A stretch of DNA of 64,000 nucleotides from Salinispora fenicalii (GTDB taxonomy: Bacteria > Actinomycetota > Actinomycetes > Mycobacteriales > Micromonosporaceae): contig NZ_AZWQ01000018.1 in the NCBI RefSeq assembly GCF_000514815.1, positions 124,118 to 188,117 of the forward strand, in the 5' to 3' direction. Within the stretch, counting starts at the first letter, position 1. Every line of letters begins with the position of its first letter. Under the pieces are notes generated by a model, which saw only the letters and a list, made by a program, of their open reading frames with translations, made no database searches and was not told the DNA's origin. Shown here piece by piece: positions 33,820 to 43,443 of the stretch. The translations under genes and the position numbers were made by a program.

Positions 33820-35367
33820 ATGGCTTCCTCAGACGTGATGCCATCGGCCAAGAGCCCGGCCACGATCACGGTCGTCGGGCTGGCGATGCTCAACATCGTC
33901 GCGGTACTCAGCCTGGGCGCCCCGCCGACCGAGGCCGAGTATGGATTGAGCGCAGCTTTCTTCTATCTTTTTGCGGCAGTCTTCTTCCTCATTCCGGTCT
34001 CGCTGGTCGCCGCCGAACTCACCACCGCGTGGCCCGAGAAGGGCGGCGTGTTCAGGTGGGCCGGAGAGGCGTTCGGGGCCCGCTGGGGGTTCCTCGCCAT
34101 TTTCCTGCTCATCGCGCAGGTGACGATCTGGTTCCCCCTGGTTCTCACGTTCGCCGCGATCTCGCTGGCATACACCGGTCCGCAGGCCCCGGTCGACGAG
34201 AAGCTCTCCGGCAACCAGCTCTACGTACTACTCTCCGTGCTTGCGGTCTACTGGCTCGCGACCGCCATCGCCGCCCGTGGGGTAGCCGCCTTCACCCGCA
34301 TCGCAAAGTGGGGTGGAATTGTCGGAACGATCATCCCTGCTGCCGCCCTCATCACCCTCGGCTTCGCCTACCTGATCTCCGGTGGCACGCCGCAGATCCG
34401 ACTGGACTGGGATGACGCGATTCCCGACCTGAGCAGCCTCAGCAATCTGGCGCTCGCCGCGAGCATTTTTCTTTTTTACTCCGGCATGGAAATGAACGCG
34501 GTCCACGTGCAAGACGTGAAAAACCCGGATCGGGGTTACCCGCTGGCGATACTGATCGCAGCACTGGGTACAGCAGTCATTCTCATCCTGGGAACACTCA
34601 CGATCGCCTTCGTCGTACCAAGAAACGAGACTGGCAGCACTCAGTCCCTACTCATCACATATATCGACGTGTTCAATTGGTTTGGCCTGTCCTGGGCAAC
34701 GCCGATTCTGGCATGCGCACTTGCGATCGGCGTCCTGGCCGGCATCGTCACCTGGGTGGCCGGCCCATCCACCGCCCTGCACGCGGTGGCGAAAGCAGGC
34801 TACCTTCCCCCCTTCTACCAGGCCGCCAACAAGAATGGGATGCCCCTCCGAATCATGCTGGTTCAGGCGTTCGCGGTCAGTGCCGTGGCGGTGGTGTTCG
34901 TCTTCATGCCGTCGGTGGAGGCGGCTTTCCAGATCCTCAGCCAACTCGCCGGGCTCCTCTATCTAGTCGTCTACCTGATCATGTTCGCCTCGGCGATCTA
35001 CCTTCGCTACCGTCAACCCGACCGACCACGGCCATACCGAGTGCCGGGCGGACTCGTCGGCATATGGATCATCGGCGGAGCCGGCTTCGTCGCCTCGGCA
35101 CTTGCCCTCGCCTCCAGCCTCGTGCCGCCAAGCCAGATCGGTATCGGCAGCCCCGCCCTCTACCTCGGCCTCCTCGTCGGGCTGGCTGCCCTGATCATCA
35201 CAGCTCCACTTCTGCTGTTCGCGCGTCGCGAGCCGCACTGGCGCGACCCGGGCAGCGAGGTCGCACTGTTCGCCGCCGAGGCCCGGGGCGACCGCTCCGG
35301 CGACACTCCTACGCCGAGGCACCGACGCGCCGAAGCTGACGCGGAAGCCGATGCCGCCGACGAGTGA
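33820..35367 (+). CDS. APC-superfamily amino acid permease (GadC-like)
   Basis: A 515-residue transporter with about twelve membrane helices. The first helix region TVVGLAMLNIVAVLSLGAPP and the following VAAELTTAWPEKGGVFRWAG are characteristic of GadC/YjeM-type APC antiporters, as is GIVTWVAGPSTALHAVAKAG. The C-terminal tail is polar. The GTG or ATG start region is free of overlaps. With the divergent amidase it suggests uptake and hydrolysis of an amidated amino compound. Confidence 0.88.
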   Translation: MASSDVMPSAKSPATITVVGLAMLNIVAVLSLGAPPTEAEYGLSAAFFYLFAAVFFLIPVSLVAAELTTAWPEKGGVFRWAGEAFGARWGFLAIFLLIAQVTIWFPLVLTFAAISLAYTGPQAPVDEKLSGNQLYVLLSVLAVYWLATAIAARGVAAFTRIAKWGGIVGTIIPAAALITLGFAYLISGGTPQIRLDWDDAIPDLSSLSNLALAASIFLFYSGMEMNAVHVQDVKNPDRGYPLAILIAALGTAVILILGTLTIAFVVPRNETGSTQSLLITYIDVFNWFGLSWATPILACALAIGVLAGIVTWVAGPSTALHAVAKAGYLPPFYQAANKNGMPLRIMLVQAFAVSAVAVVFVFMPSVEAAFQILSQLAGLLYLVVYLIMFASAIYLRYRQPDRPRPYRVPGGLVGIWIIGGAGFVASALALASSLVPPSQIGIGSPALYLGLLVGLAALIITAPLLLFARREPHWRDPGSEVALFAAEARGDRSGDTPTPRHRRAEADAEADAADE

Positions 35368-35491
35368 GCAAGAGGACCGACACGGGTGCTACGTCCTCAC
35401 CGCCGGGCACTGCTTCAAAGAGTCGGATAGCTGGTACGGAGACCCCCAGCAGTACAGTCGTCATCGGGACCGCACTGCCGGCAGCCCGCTG

Positions 35492-36187
35492 TCAGCTCTC
35501 CACGCGGATGCCGGCCGCCTGGGCGAGGCCGTACGAGAGGCTGATCAGATCCTCGTGGTCCACCACCGCGCCCCGCCAACTGGAGAAGTCGCCGACACCG
35601 GCCAGGGTGCAGCCCCGAAACCGGGTGCCCTCCATCGACGCGTGATGAAACACCGCCCCGGTCAGGTCGCAGCTCCGAAACGTCGCACCCCGCAGGTCCG
35701 CGTTGGTGAAGTCGGCGCCCTGAAGGTTGCAGTCCTCGAACCGCACCGCGTCGAATGTCGTCATCCGCCACGCCGACAGGTCCACGCGACACCCCACCAG
35801 GGTGACATCCCGCAGTACGCCGTCCGCCAATGTCACGCCAGTCATCCTGCACTGCTCCAGCCGCACCCGAGCCAGCTCTCCGCCGTCGGCGCGCAGGTTG
35901 GCCCAGCTGGAATCCGTCACCAGGCAGTCGGTCAACACCACCTGATCCAGCCGGCACTCGGAGAGGTCTGCGCCACGGAAGCGGCACTGCCGGAAGGTCA
36001 CCGTGGCGGCATCCTGGCCGGCCAACCGCACCCGGTAGAGGGCCTGGTGTTCCAGCGTCGACTCCGGCTCCAGGGCCGTCGCCTCGCAGAGGCTGACCTC
36101 GGCCGGCGGGACCGGGCTACGGGGTTCTCGCTGTTTGCGTGAGCCGGTGGCACGTCGCAGTGAAGAGGATCGGGCAGGCACACCCAC
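35492..36187 (-). CDS. pentapeptide repeat protein
   Basis: A 231-residue protein. From about residue 55 to 205 it is a right-handed beta-helix of A(D/N)LxX units, e.g. CRFRGADLSECRLDQVVLTD and CNLQGADFTNADLRGATFRS, about 25 repeats. It resembles the MfpA/Qnr-type fold; some such proteins protect DNA gyrase from quinolones, but that is not shown. The start is GTG. Confidence 0.88.
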   Translation of the reverse strand: MGVPARSSSLRRATGSRKQREPRSPVPPAEVSLCEATALEPESTLEHQALYRVRLAGQDAATVTFRQCRFRGADLSECRLDQVVLTDCLVTDSSWANLRADGGELARVRLEQCRMTGVTLADGVLRDVTLVGCRVDLSAWRMTTFDAVRFEDCNLQGADFTNADLRGATFRSCDLTGAVFHHASMEGTRFRGCTLAGVGDFSSWRGAVVDHEDLISLSYGLAQAAGIRVES

Positions 36188-36295
36188 ACCCTAGGACCTG
36201 GCTCTGACCGTACGGTCGACGTGTCGCGCACCGACGCGGGGCGCTGGCGGGACTAAACTCGGCGCTCGAACAAACGTGCCAACCCGGGGGTGCAG

Positions 36296-36487
36296 GTGTC
36301 GAACAATCCCGTAAACCTGAACTGGGTCTTCCGGCCCGATCGCGCCGACCAGGACCGGATCGCCGAACATGCCGGTAAGCCGATTCACGCCGTGCAGCGG
36401 CGCGCCGACGATGGGAGCCGCGTGGAGGTTGTCCTCGTCGACGGCGCCCGGGTGCAGGCGTACCGACATGAGGTCGTGCTCGGCTAA
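36296..36487 (+). CDS. small hypothetical protein
   Basis: 63 residues from GTG 36296, with GGGGG about eight bases upstream; GTG 36290 is an alternative. It reads MSNNPVNLNWVFRPDRADQD and ends ARVQAYRHEVVLG, a small beta-rich protein with no cysteines. No family recognised. Confidence 0.55.
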   Translation: MSNNPVNLNWVFRPDRADQDRIAEHAGKPIHAVQRRADDGSRVEVVLVDGARVQAYRHEVVLG

Positions 36488-36523
36488 CCGACGATTAGGG
36501 CTCGCGGTCTGGCACCGCGGGCC

Positions 36524-36862
36524 TCACCCCGGCGCCGTTCCGGCCGACCGCCGGAATGGTCCCCAGGCGACGAATCGGTCGAATAGTTCGCGGGGGTTTG
36601 GTCCGTCGTGGGGGTTGAGGTGGTAGAGGTCGTGCATGGCTTCGTAGAGGAGTCCGGCGAGGTAGATGGACAGGCTTGACTGTCGGGTTTCGTATTCGGC
36701 TTTGAGGAGGAGGCGGGCTTCGGCGCAGGGCCAGGGGTGGCCGCAGGCGCGGCAGGTCCAGGTGGGTCGTAGGGGTGTGTGGGGTGGTCGGTTTCCTGCT
36801 CGGTGGCGGGGGTGTTGGGGGTGGGGGCCGAGTCGTGGTTGGGGGAGGTGGTGGGAGTTCAC
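36524..36862 (-). CDS. hypothetical protein with C-X2-C-X5-C motif
   Basis: 112 residues from a GTG overlapping the preceding stop (GTGA). The N-terminus is Pro/His-rich; the core is RPTWTCRACGHPWPCAEARL followed by a helix (SLSIYLAGLLYEAMHDLYHL). The cysteines and histidines may bind zinc. This pair of small genes is common beside XRE/DUF5753 regulators in actinomycetes. Function unknown. Confidence 0.65.
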   Translation of the reverse strand: MNSHHLPQPRLGPHPQHPRHRAGNRPPHTPLRPTWTCRACGHPWPCAEARLLLKAEYETRQSSLSIYLAGLLYEAMHDLYHLNPHDGPNPRELFDRFVAWGPFRRSAGTAPG

Positions 36863-37098
36863 CAGTGGCCTCCGTTGGCGCGCCATTGTTGGGCGGGGGT
36901 GAGCCAGCCGACCCGTCCGGGTCGGGGGTCGGCGAGGGTGGGTTGAGTCATCCAGGCCGGCAGGTTGACCGGCAGGTTCGCTGGGCGGTTCGCTGGCCGG
37001 TTTGGTGATGGTGCTGGGGGGCGGTACGGGGCGTTCGATCGGTGCGCCCCGGCCGGCGGCTTGTTCCTCCGGTGCCGGCTGAACCAACGGATCTTCAC
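36859..37098 (-). CDS. small basic hypothetical protein
   Basis: 79 residues. The GTG at 37098 has AAGGAGGT five bases upstream, a near-perfect ribosome-binding site. The sequence opens KIRWFSRHRRNKPPAG, has a Pro/Asn-rich middle and ends GWLTPAQQWRANGGHW. It is coupled by a four-base overlap to the Cys-motif protein downstream and divergent from the XRE gene. Function unknown. Confidence 0.68.
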   Translation of the reverse strand: MKIRWFSRHRRNKPPAGAHRSNAPYRPPAPSPNRPANRPANLPVNLPAWMTQPTLADPRPGRVGWLTPAQQWRANGGHW

Positions 37099-37205
37099 GA
37101 CTACCTCCTTGTGTTCTTGGACAGGTCCCCACCCGCTCTTGCCGAATGCGGGCGGGGCCCTGGGCAGGACCCATCCCCGCTACGCTCGGCGAAGAACAGG
37201 TCCGC

Positions 37206-38150
37206 ATGAGTGACAGTCTCGATAGGACCGGCCTGGTTTCGATACCTGCTCACGCTGATCGAGCAGATCTTGGGCCTGATTGGGCAGCGTTGGGCGGTCG
37301 TGAGGAGACGCGCGAAAAACCGAGCAGAGAGTGGGCAGCGATGGGCAGTGTCATGGACTACGTGCTGATGGAGCTTCGCTTACTACGGCAAACCCTGGGC
37401 CTCAGCCAGGAGGATTTCGGGCGCAGCATCGGCTACTCGGCGTCGCACGTGAGCGCCGTCGAGACCGGCGGGCGTCCACTCACGCCGGACTACGCGGTCG
37501 CGGTCGACCGGGCCCACGACCCCACGTTCCGGGAGGGCCAGGACGGCCGAGTCGGCCGGATGCTCCGAGAACTCGCCAAGGCCGACCCGGACTGGTTGCG
37601 CGAGTGGATCGAGTGCGAGCAGGAGGCGACACTACTCCGCTGGTACGAGCCGGCTTTCGTACCCGGACTGCTTCAGACCGAGGCGTATGCACGCGCAATG
37701 TTCACCACGGACATCCTCCAACCTGTTGATGTTGAGCAGCGCGTCCAATCCCGGCTCGCACGGCAGGCGATCCTCACTCGCGACTCCGCTGCACCACTGG
37801 TGGCAGTCATTGACGAAATGGTGCTCCGCCGGCCAGTGGTCGGCCAGCCGGGCGTGATGGCCGAGCAGGTCGCCCACCTGGTGAAGATGGGGGAGCTACC
37901 GCATGTGCAGATCCTCGTGGTGCCCGAGGAAGCCGGAATCTACCCTGGATTGCAGGGCGGCTTCATCCTGGCCACTCTCGGTGACGGCTCGATGGTGACC
38001 CACCTGGACCACCAGGTGCGCGCGCAGGTGGTGGACGGAGCCGATGACCTTGCTACCCTCCAGCGAACGTGGGAGGCGATCCGGAGTGTGACCCTCCCCC
38101 GCAGGCAGTCCCTCGACCTGATCAAAAAGGCGGCGCAGACATGGACATGA
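37206..38150 (+). CDS. XRE regulator with DUF5753 domain
   Basis: 314 residues from ATG 37206; an ATG at 37341 would remove 45 N-terminal residues. The helix-turn-helix is LRQTLGLSQEDFGRSIGYSA, and the C-terminal DUF5753 domain holds LLRWYEPAFVPGLLQTEAYA and VLRRPVVGQPGVMAEQVAHL. These occur by the dozen in actinomycetes, almost always followed by a DUF397 gene, as here. The pair is thought to act as a regulator and its partner. Confidence 0.88.
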   Translation: MSDSLDRTGLVSIPAHADRADLGPDWAALGGREETREKPSREWAAMGSVMDYVLMELRLLRQTLGLSQEDFGRSIGYSASHVSAVETGGRPLTPDYAVAVDRAHDPTFREGQDGRVGRMLRELAKADPDWLREWIECEQEATLLRWYEPAFVPGLLQTEAYARAMFTTDILQPVDVEQRVQSRLARQAILTRDSAAPLVAVIDEMVLRRPVVGQPGVMAEQVAHLVKMGELPHVQILVVPEEAGIYPGLQGGFILATLGDGSMVTHLDHQVRAQVVDGADDLATLQRTWEAIRSVTLPRRQSLDLIKKAAQTWT

Positions 38151-38329
38151 CTGGTGCCCGGTGGCACAAATCAACGCGGTCCGGCACCAACGGTGGGTCG
38201 TGCGTCGAGGTGGCCGACAACCTGCCCAGCGTCGTGCTCGTGCGCGACACCAAGGACCGGGACGGCGGCACCCTCCAGTTCAACCCGACGGTGTGGCAGA
38301 ACTTCGTCGACTTCGCCAAGCGACACTGA
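38141..38329 (+). CDS. DUF397 protein
   Basis: 62 residues. GARWHKSTRSGTNGGSCVEV and VLVRDTKDRDGGTLQFNPTV are the signature DUF397 phrases. It overlaps the XRE stop by ten bases, so it is translationally coupled. DUF397 proteins act with the adjacent DUF5753 regulators in development and antibiotic control in streptomycetes (BldB/WhiJ-like systems). Confidence 0.88.
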   Translation: MDMTGARWHKSTRSGTNGGSCVEVADNLPSVVLVRDTKDRDGGTLQFNPTVWQNFVDFAKRH

Positions 38330-38340
38330 CTAGCACCAAG

Positions 38341-38374
38341 GAAGGCCCGGCTCCCCACGGAGACCGGGTCTTCC
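38341..38374 (+). terminator. hairpin terminator after DUF397 gene
   Basis: Imperfect inverted repeat: GAAGGCCCGGCTCC pairs with GGAGACCGGGTCTTC around a CCAC loop, 12 bases past the stop codon. Confidence 0.65.
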
Positions 38375-38467
38375 TACTGGCCCCGAACGGGTGGACCCGC
38401 TGCTCGGCACAGCCGTCACCCACCGGCGACCACGATGCGGCCGCACCTGCCCACTGCCTCGCAGCTA

Positions 38468-38971
38468 CTACTGCGGGTCTGGCGTCCCGAACTCCCACAC
38501 ACAGGGCGAACTAGCACCAAGATAGGCTTGGTAATGCTCACCTCGATCATAAATTCGGACAAAAACCTGGTAGCCGTTCTCATCTTGAACGAAGTAGCGG
38601 TGCCGATTTCTGGAATTATCGTCTACGACAACCTGGTAGCCCTTTCGCTCCCAGAACTCAGAAAGGATAGGTAAGACGTCAGTCGCCGACCACATACCAG
38701 AGACGGACGGAATAACCTCGGTGTTCCGCTCCGATAGCACCGGCCCGCCGGAATGATCACACGGCGCACCATCCACACTCAGGCGTCTATCGATAGTAGC
38801 GTCGGAAGGTAGCTGGGTGATCGCCTCCTCCAGAAGCTCGTCAACTCGTTCAGCCGCTTGCGCGAGCGTTTCCGTGGATTGCAACTCCCCACCCTTCCCC
38901 AAGCAGCCAGATATCGCCAATGCGATCCCGACAGCCGTGGCCAGCACGGCACCTACACGCCGACACGCCAT
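38468..38971 (-). CDS. lipoprotein of unknown function
   Basis: 167 residues with a signal peptide ending in the lipobox ISGC (Cys 23), so it is exported and lipid-anchored. Residues 35-60 are a helix and the C-terminal part is mixed (WERKGYQVVVDDNSRNRHRY). It lies 12 bases after the DUF1023 gene and is the last gene of the type-VII-like cluster. No named family. Confidence 0.7.
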   Translation of the reverse strand: MACRRVGAVLATAVGIALAISGCLGKGGELQSTETLAQAAERVDELLEEAITQLPSDATIDRRLSVDGAPCDHSGGPVLSERNTEVIPSVSGMWSATDVLPILSEFWERKGYQVVVDDNSRNRHRYFVQDENGYQVFVRIYDRGEHYQAYLGASSPCVWEFGTPDPQ

Positions 38972-38983
38972 GTCAGTTCACCC

Positions 38984-40611
38984 TTATCCAGCTTGACCGG
39001 TGACGATCATCGCGATGTTCTCACGCGCGCTGTTTTTGGCCTCCCAATAGGCGGAATGTGCGCCAGTCATATCAAAGAAGCTACCCTGGTCACTGGCGAA
39101 GACCCGCGCCCCGAAGTCGGCTTCACTAGGGTCCTTGCCGTGCGTGGAACCCCAGTCCGGCACCAAACCAATAACGTCATGCTTCGCCGTGGTCGCCCAG
39201 ACCTGATCGGCGTGCACTCCAGTCAACTCGGAGACATGATCAACGCCAACGCCAGGCGAACCAACGAACACCACAGCATCGGCATCGAAATCGGAACCCC
39301 GAGCAGCGTGACCGATAACCGTAGAACCATAACTATGACCGAGCACCGTGTTGCGCGACGGGCTCTCCCCATCGTGAGTGGCCCTCAGCCCACTCTGGAA
39401 CCTGTCGAGGATCGGACCACCGTCCTCGGCATAGGATTCGCGACCAGCAGCAGGAATCGAGTCCGGTGCGTCGTAGCCATACCAGTAGACCACCGAGGTT
39501 ATCTCGCCCCCCGCCTCTAGGGCGGCGTCCTCGGCCATCTCGTCGGCCCGGTTCAGCCCGCCACCGGCACTGGACAGTTGCTCGCCGGTGCCAGGCACAT
39601 AAGTGAGCACGTTATCGGCAGTATCCGGATTGCCGACCGAAACGATCGCCCGGCCGTCCCCATCAGTGGAAAACCCGATCAGGTAGGCGTCCGGCTGGCC
39701 CGCATCGTTCAACCGGGCGGTAATCGCGTCGATTCCCCGCAGCTTTCTGGCCAGCTCAGCCTCCTTGGCAGGAGAGCCCAGATAGTCGATATACTGAGGG
39801 TCCCAGGGTTCCCCCCGCTCGAACCTATCTTTCATGAATTCACGCTTAGCCTCAAACTCGCTCAACTGCTGCTGGATCAGACTGCGTTCGCGATCCAGCA
39901 CCGCACGATTGGCCACATCCGATCAGAGATCGGAATGCCGTCCAGCTGCCCGACCAGGTCCGGGAACCCCCGCAACACCTGCTCCTGCTGCAACGGAGTC
40001 AACGACTCCCACCACGCATGTACCTCGGCCGGACTCCGCCCCGCCTGCGCCTCCAACACCGCACGAGAAACCCCACCAAGCCGGCCCGACCCGAAACCCA
40101 CCCGCGGCGACGGCATATTAACCGCGATGGCATTAGCAGTCGCATCATCCTGCGCCCGCGCATACCCCACCACCGTCGGCAAATACTGCAGCACCGACTC
40201 GGTAGCCCGACTGGAACGATCCAAGCCACCAGCCATATCCGCCGACGGCGGCGGAGCAGTCGCCCCAGTCACCAGGTCCACCTGATAACCAGCCAGCCGC
40301 GCCGAAGCGACAATCTCCTCCGCCTGCCGACGCAACCCCACCATCGCGTACGCATGCTGCTCCAACACATCCGCGACCCGCCTCGCCGGGTTGTACGCGT
40401 TACTCACCTCGGCCCGTAACGCCTCGCCCTTGCCCACCGCAGCCGCGGAAGCCCGACCGTCCGGCCAGACATGAACAAGATCCCGACTCCCCCGAATCAG
40501 CTGCTCAGCGGCATCGTCAATCCCCTGCGCCAGCCGACCCCACACCCGCGCCGACTCATGCCACGGATCCGGCCGAAACTCGAGCACATCCCGCAACGTC
40601 AGATCACTCAC
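38984..40611 (-). pseudogene. DUF1023 alpha/beta hydrolase, frameshifted
   Basis: Two overlapping frames form one protein. The upstream part (from ATG 40611, 244 residues) is helical like WXG/ESX-associated N-terminal domains and ends PISDRMWPIVRCW. The downstream part (38984-39916) holds the DUF1023 hydrolase with VLGHSYGSTV (G-X-S-X-G). Adding one G in GATCGG/ATGTGG near 39907 would give ISDRDVANRAVLDRERSL and rejoin the two. So a single-base deletion (or a sequencing error) has split a roughly 540-residue protein. It overlaps the preceding EspC-like gene (ATGA). Confidence 0.8.
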
Positions 40612-40916
40612 CGCGGTAGCACCCCCATCCGCCGCAACCCGTCAGCATTCGCCTCATCCACGGCCCGATACTCCCGCGCCGAAGCGCTCAAGTCCGCACC
40701 GAAGCCATCCAACTCCCTCACCAGCCGACGCAGCTCCGCCAACCACGCCCGCTCCGCTCCCTGCACCGCAACCACCGCAGCCGAACCCGGCGGCGACGAC
40801 GGCGCCAACCCAGCACCAGCCACCCGCACCGACTCCCGCAACATCGCCGCAGTCGCCTCCACCTGCGCCCCCACACTCCCCAGGGCGTCCACATCAACCG
40901 CGAATCCCGGATGCAT
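40608..40916 (-). CDS. ESX/EspC-like (type VII-associated) small protein
   Basis: 102 residues from ATG 40916; an upstream start would add 16. A helical protein starting GFAVDVDALGSVGAQVEATA, with AELRRLVRELDGFGADLSAS, as in DUF2580/EspC-like proteins that resemble WXG100 substrates. Its stop overlaps the next start (ATGA). With the DUF1023 protein and lipoprotein it forms a cluster of the type often linked to type VII secretion, though no Ecc machinery is present here. Confidence 0.72.
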   Translation of the reverse strand: MHPGFAVDVDALGSVGAQVEATAAMLRESVRVAGAGLAPSSPPGSAAVVAVQGAERAWLAELRRLVRELDGFGADLSASAREYRAVDEANADGLRRMGVLPR

Positions 40917-41034
40917 CAGCACCTCCCCCTCGTGCGACCCCGCACAATACCGGAGGTCCACCACCTTGGATGTAACAGCACACGTCGTGATCGATCATCC
41001 AGAGTGACCATGAGTGCAAGGGTTTGGCCCCGAC

Positions 41035-41805
41035 TCAAGGCATGCGCTTCTCCACCCGGCTCCATCCGGTCCAGCCACGTTCGGTGAGCAACTCGGCCAG
41101 CCGGGTGACGACGGGGTGGGCGGCAAAGGAGTACGAATCCAGCAACCGGTAGAACGCCTGGTCGGGAATGAACTCGTCCTGCTGGTCCAGCACTCCGTTC
41201 GCCGCCGCCTCGTCGTACTGGTCGCTCAGCAGGTCGGCGATTTCGCACAGTAGATCGTCGTTTTCCGGTTCCACTGTGAGTCGGCTGAGGAGCTGGTAGA
41301 GCCGACGGACCCGCGGGTCGGCGAGTTGGGCTACCTTGTCGGCGATGATCGCCGTGATCGTCTCCGGGAAGCGTGCCGCCAGCAGGATCCACGCGTCGCG
41401 CTCCGCCTCGACGAGTATCGGCGGTGCGCCGATGCCACGGAGGCGTTCCAGGTAGTCGGCCACCTCCTCGGGGACCGCCAGTGACTCGACGGAGCCCAGC
41501 TGCGCGACCCGCCGCCGGTGCTCCTGGAGGGTGCGGATCCGCGCCCGCAGCTCCCGGTCGACCTCGATCCTCGCGGCGGCGAACGTCTCGGGGTCGGCAT
41601 CGAGCAGCTCCCGGACCCGGGCCAGCGGGACGCCGGCCTCGGCGAGGGTCCGGATCCGGATCAGGCGCAGCACCGCGGCGGCGTCATAGCTCCGGTAGCC
41701 GGAGGCGTCGCGTTCCGGCTCCGGCAGGAGCCCGATCTGGTGGTAGTGCCGCACGGCGCGGATGGAAACCCCGGCGTAGGAGGCCAGCCGCCCGATCGTC
41801 AGCAT
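41035..41805 (-). CDS. MerR-family regulator
   Basis: 256 residues from ATG 41805, with GGGGAGG six bases upstream. The winged helix-turn-helix is MLTIGRLASYAGVSIRAVRH with the linker helix YHQIGLLPEPERDASGYRSY; a dimerisation coiled coil and a helical C-terminal ligand domain of about 150 residues follow. It is last in an operon with a DrrAB-like transporter, whose promoter carries a 15-bp palindrome. It should activate the operon on binding a drug-like ligand. Confidence 0.88.
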   Translation of the reverse strand: MLTIGRLASYAGVSIRAVRHYHQIGLLPEPERDASGYRSYDAAAVLRLIRIRTLAEAGVPLARVRELLDADPETFAAARIEVDRELRARIRTLQEHRRRVAQLGSVESLAVPEEVADYLERLRGIGAPPILVEAERDAWILLAARFPETITAIIADKVAQLADPRVRRLYQLLSRLTVEPENDDLLCEIADLLSDQYDEAAANGVLDQQDEFIPDQAFYRLLDSYSFAAHPVVTRLAELLTERGWTGWSRVEKRMP

Positions 41806-41831
41806 GGCTACCTCCCCGCCGGGACCCAACC

Positions 41832-42593
41832 TCACCTGACCTTGCGATGGTAGACGGCCCTGGCTACGACGTACGCGACGGCGAGCAGGCCGACGCACCA
41901 GGCGAGAGCGATCCACAGGTCGGCGCCGACCTGCTGCTGCGCCAACAGTCTGCGGACCGTGTCGATGATGGAGGTGACTGGCTGGTTCTCGGCGAAGGCG
42001 CGTACCGGACCGGGCATGCTCTCGGTGGGTACGAACGCCGAGCTGATGAACGGCAGGAAGATGAGCGGATAGGAGAAGGCACTCGCCCCCTCCAGGGACG
42101 TCGCGGTCAGCCCGGGGATAACGGCCAGCCAGGTCAGGGCCAGGGTGAAGAGCAGCATGATCCCAGCGACCGCCAACCAGGCCAGCACGCCCGCCCCGGA
42201 GCGGAAGCCCATCGCGAGGGCGACCAGCACCACCACCACGAGCGAGATCAGGTTGGCGACCAGCGAGGTCAGCACATGCGCCCACAGTACGGCCGAGCGG
42301 GCGATCGGCATGGACTGGAACCGTTCGAAGATGCCACCCTTCATGTCCAGGAAGAGCCGGTACGCGGTGTAGGAGATGCCCGACGCCACGGTGATGAGCA
42401 GGATGCCGGGGAGCAGGTAGTTCACATAGTTATCCGAGCCGGCCTCGACCGCACCGCCGAAGACGTAGACGAAGAGCAGCATGAGGGCGATCGGCGTGAT
42501 CGCGGTCGTGATGATGGTGTCCGGGCTGCGGCCGATGTGGCGCAGGGAACGCTGGGTCAGGGCGGTGGTGTCGCTGAAGAAGTTGCCGGTCAT
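41832..42593 (-). CDS. ABC transporter permease, DrrB-like
   Basis: 253 residues, about six membrane helices, ABC-2 type. It opens LTQRSLRHIGRSPDTIITTA, then YVNYLLPGILLITVASGISY and ends with VVARAVYHRKVR. Its ATG overlaps the ATPase stop (ATGA). Probably exports a drug-like compound. Confidence 0.88.
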   Translation of the reverse strand: MTGNFFSDTTALTQRSLRHIGRSPDTIITTAITPIALMLLFVYVFGGAVEAGSDNYVNYLLPGILLITVASGISYTAYRLFLDMKGGIFERFQSMPIARSAVLWAHVLTSLVANLISLVVVVLVALAMGFRSGAGVLAWLAVAGIMLLFTLALTWLAVIPGLTATSLEGASAFSYPLIFLPFISSAFVPTESMPGPVRAFAENQPVTSIIDTVRRLLAQQQVGADLWIALAWCVGLLAVAYVVARAVYHRKVR

Positions 42594-43426
42594 CGGGGGT
42601 CCTTAGCTGCTCGTACCGGGGTCGATGCGGTCGGCACGGCGGTGTCCCCGCCGACGATGGCCAGGAAGATGTCCTCCAGGGACGGTTGCTTCTCGACGTA
42701 CTCCACGGTCGCGGGCGGGAACAGCCGCCGGAGTTCGGCGAGCGTGCCGTTGGCGATGACGCGCCCCTCGTGCAGGACCGCGATCCGGTCCGCGAGCTGC
42801 TCGGCCTCGTCCAGATACTGGGTGGTGAGCAGCACCGTCGTACCCTGGCCGGCGAGTTCCCGGACGGCCTGCCACACCTCCAGCCGCGCCTGCGGGTCCA
42901 GCCCGGTCGTCGGCTCATCGAGGAAGATCACCAGCGGCTTCCCGACCAGACTCATCGCGAGGTCGAGGCGACGACGCATCCCACCCGAGTACGTCGCCAC
43001 CCGGCGGTTCGCCGCGTCGGTGAGGGCGATGCGGGCCAGCAGGTCATCCGCGACCCGACCCGGCTCCCGCTGCCGCCGCAGCCGGGCGACCAGCACCAGA
43101 TTCTCCCGCCCGCTGAGGATCTCGTCGACCGCGGCGAACTGCCCGGTCAGGCTGATCGACGCACGCACCTTTCCCGCCTGCGCGGCAACGTCGAAGCCGT
43201 TCACGGTGGCCGCTCCGGCATCCGGGCGCAGCAGCGTGGAGAGGATCCGTACCACCGTGGTCTTGCCCGCCCCGTTGGAGCCGAGCAGCGCGAAGACGCT
43301 GCCCGGCGCGACGTCGAAGTCGACGCCGCGTAGCACCCGCAGCTCCTGGAAGGACTTGTGCAGGCCACGTACCTGGATCGCCGGCTCCCGGCTCCGCCCC
43401 GGCGTCCGCTGAAGATCTATCGACAT
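42590..43426 (-). CDS. ABC transporter ATPase, DrrA-like
   Basis: 278 residues from ATG 43426; a start 21 codons earlier would run through the palindromic operator. Walker A GSNGAGKTT, signature YSGGMRRRLDLA, Walker B IFLDEPTTGLD and TTQYLDEAE, the DrrA form with Gln before Tyr. It is first gene of the ATPase-permease-MerR operon. Confidence 0.9.
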   Translation of the reverse strand: MSIDLQRTPGRSREPAIQVRGLHKSFQELRVLRGVDFDVAPGSVFALLGSNGAGKTTVVRILSTLLRPDAGAATVNGFDVAAQAGKVRASISLTGQFAAVDEILSGRENLVLVARLRRQREPGRVADDLLARIALTDAANRRVATYSGGMRRRLDLAMSLVGKPLVIFLDEPTTGLDPQARLEVWQAVRELAGQGTTVLLTTQYLDEAEQLADRIAVLHEGRVIANGTLAELRRLFPPATVEYVEKQPSLEDIFLAIVGGDTAVPTASTPVRAAKDPR

Positions 43427-43443
43427 GACCCCAGCGTGCAGGG

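Noticed and set aside
38329..38521. Short repeat ACTAGCACCAAG at 38329 and 38510
   Set aside because: Only 12 bases, two copies, with no symmetry or gene boundary to give it meaning.
41373..43412. 680-codon plus-strand frame opposite the MerR/ABC operon
   Set aside because: Entirely antisense to three well-supported genes and composed of Arg/Gly/Pro-rich shadow sequence.
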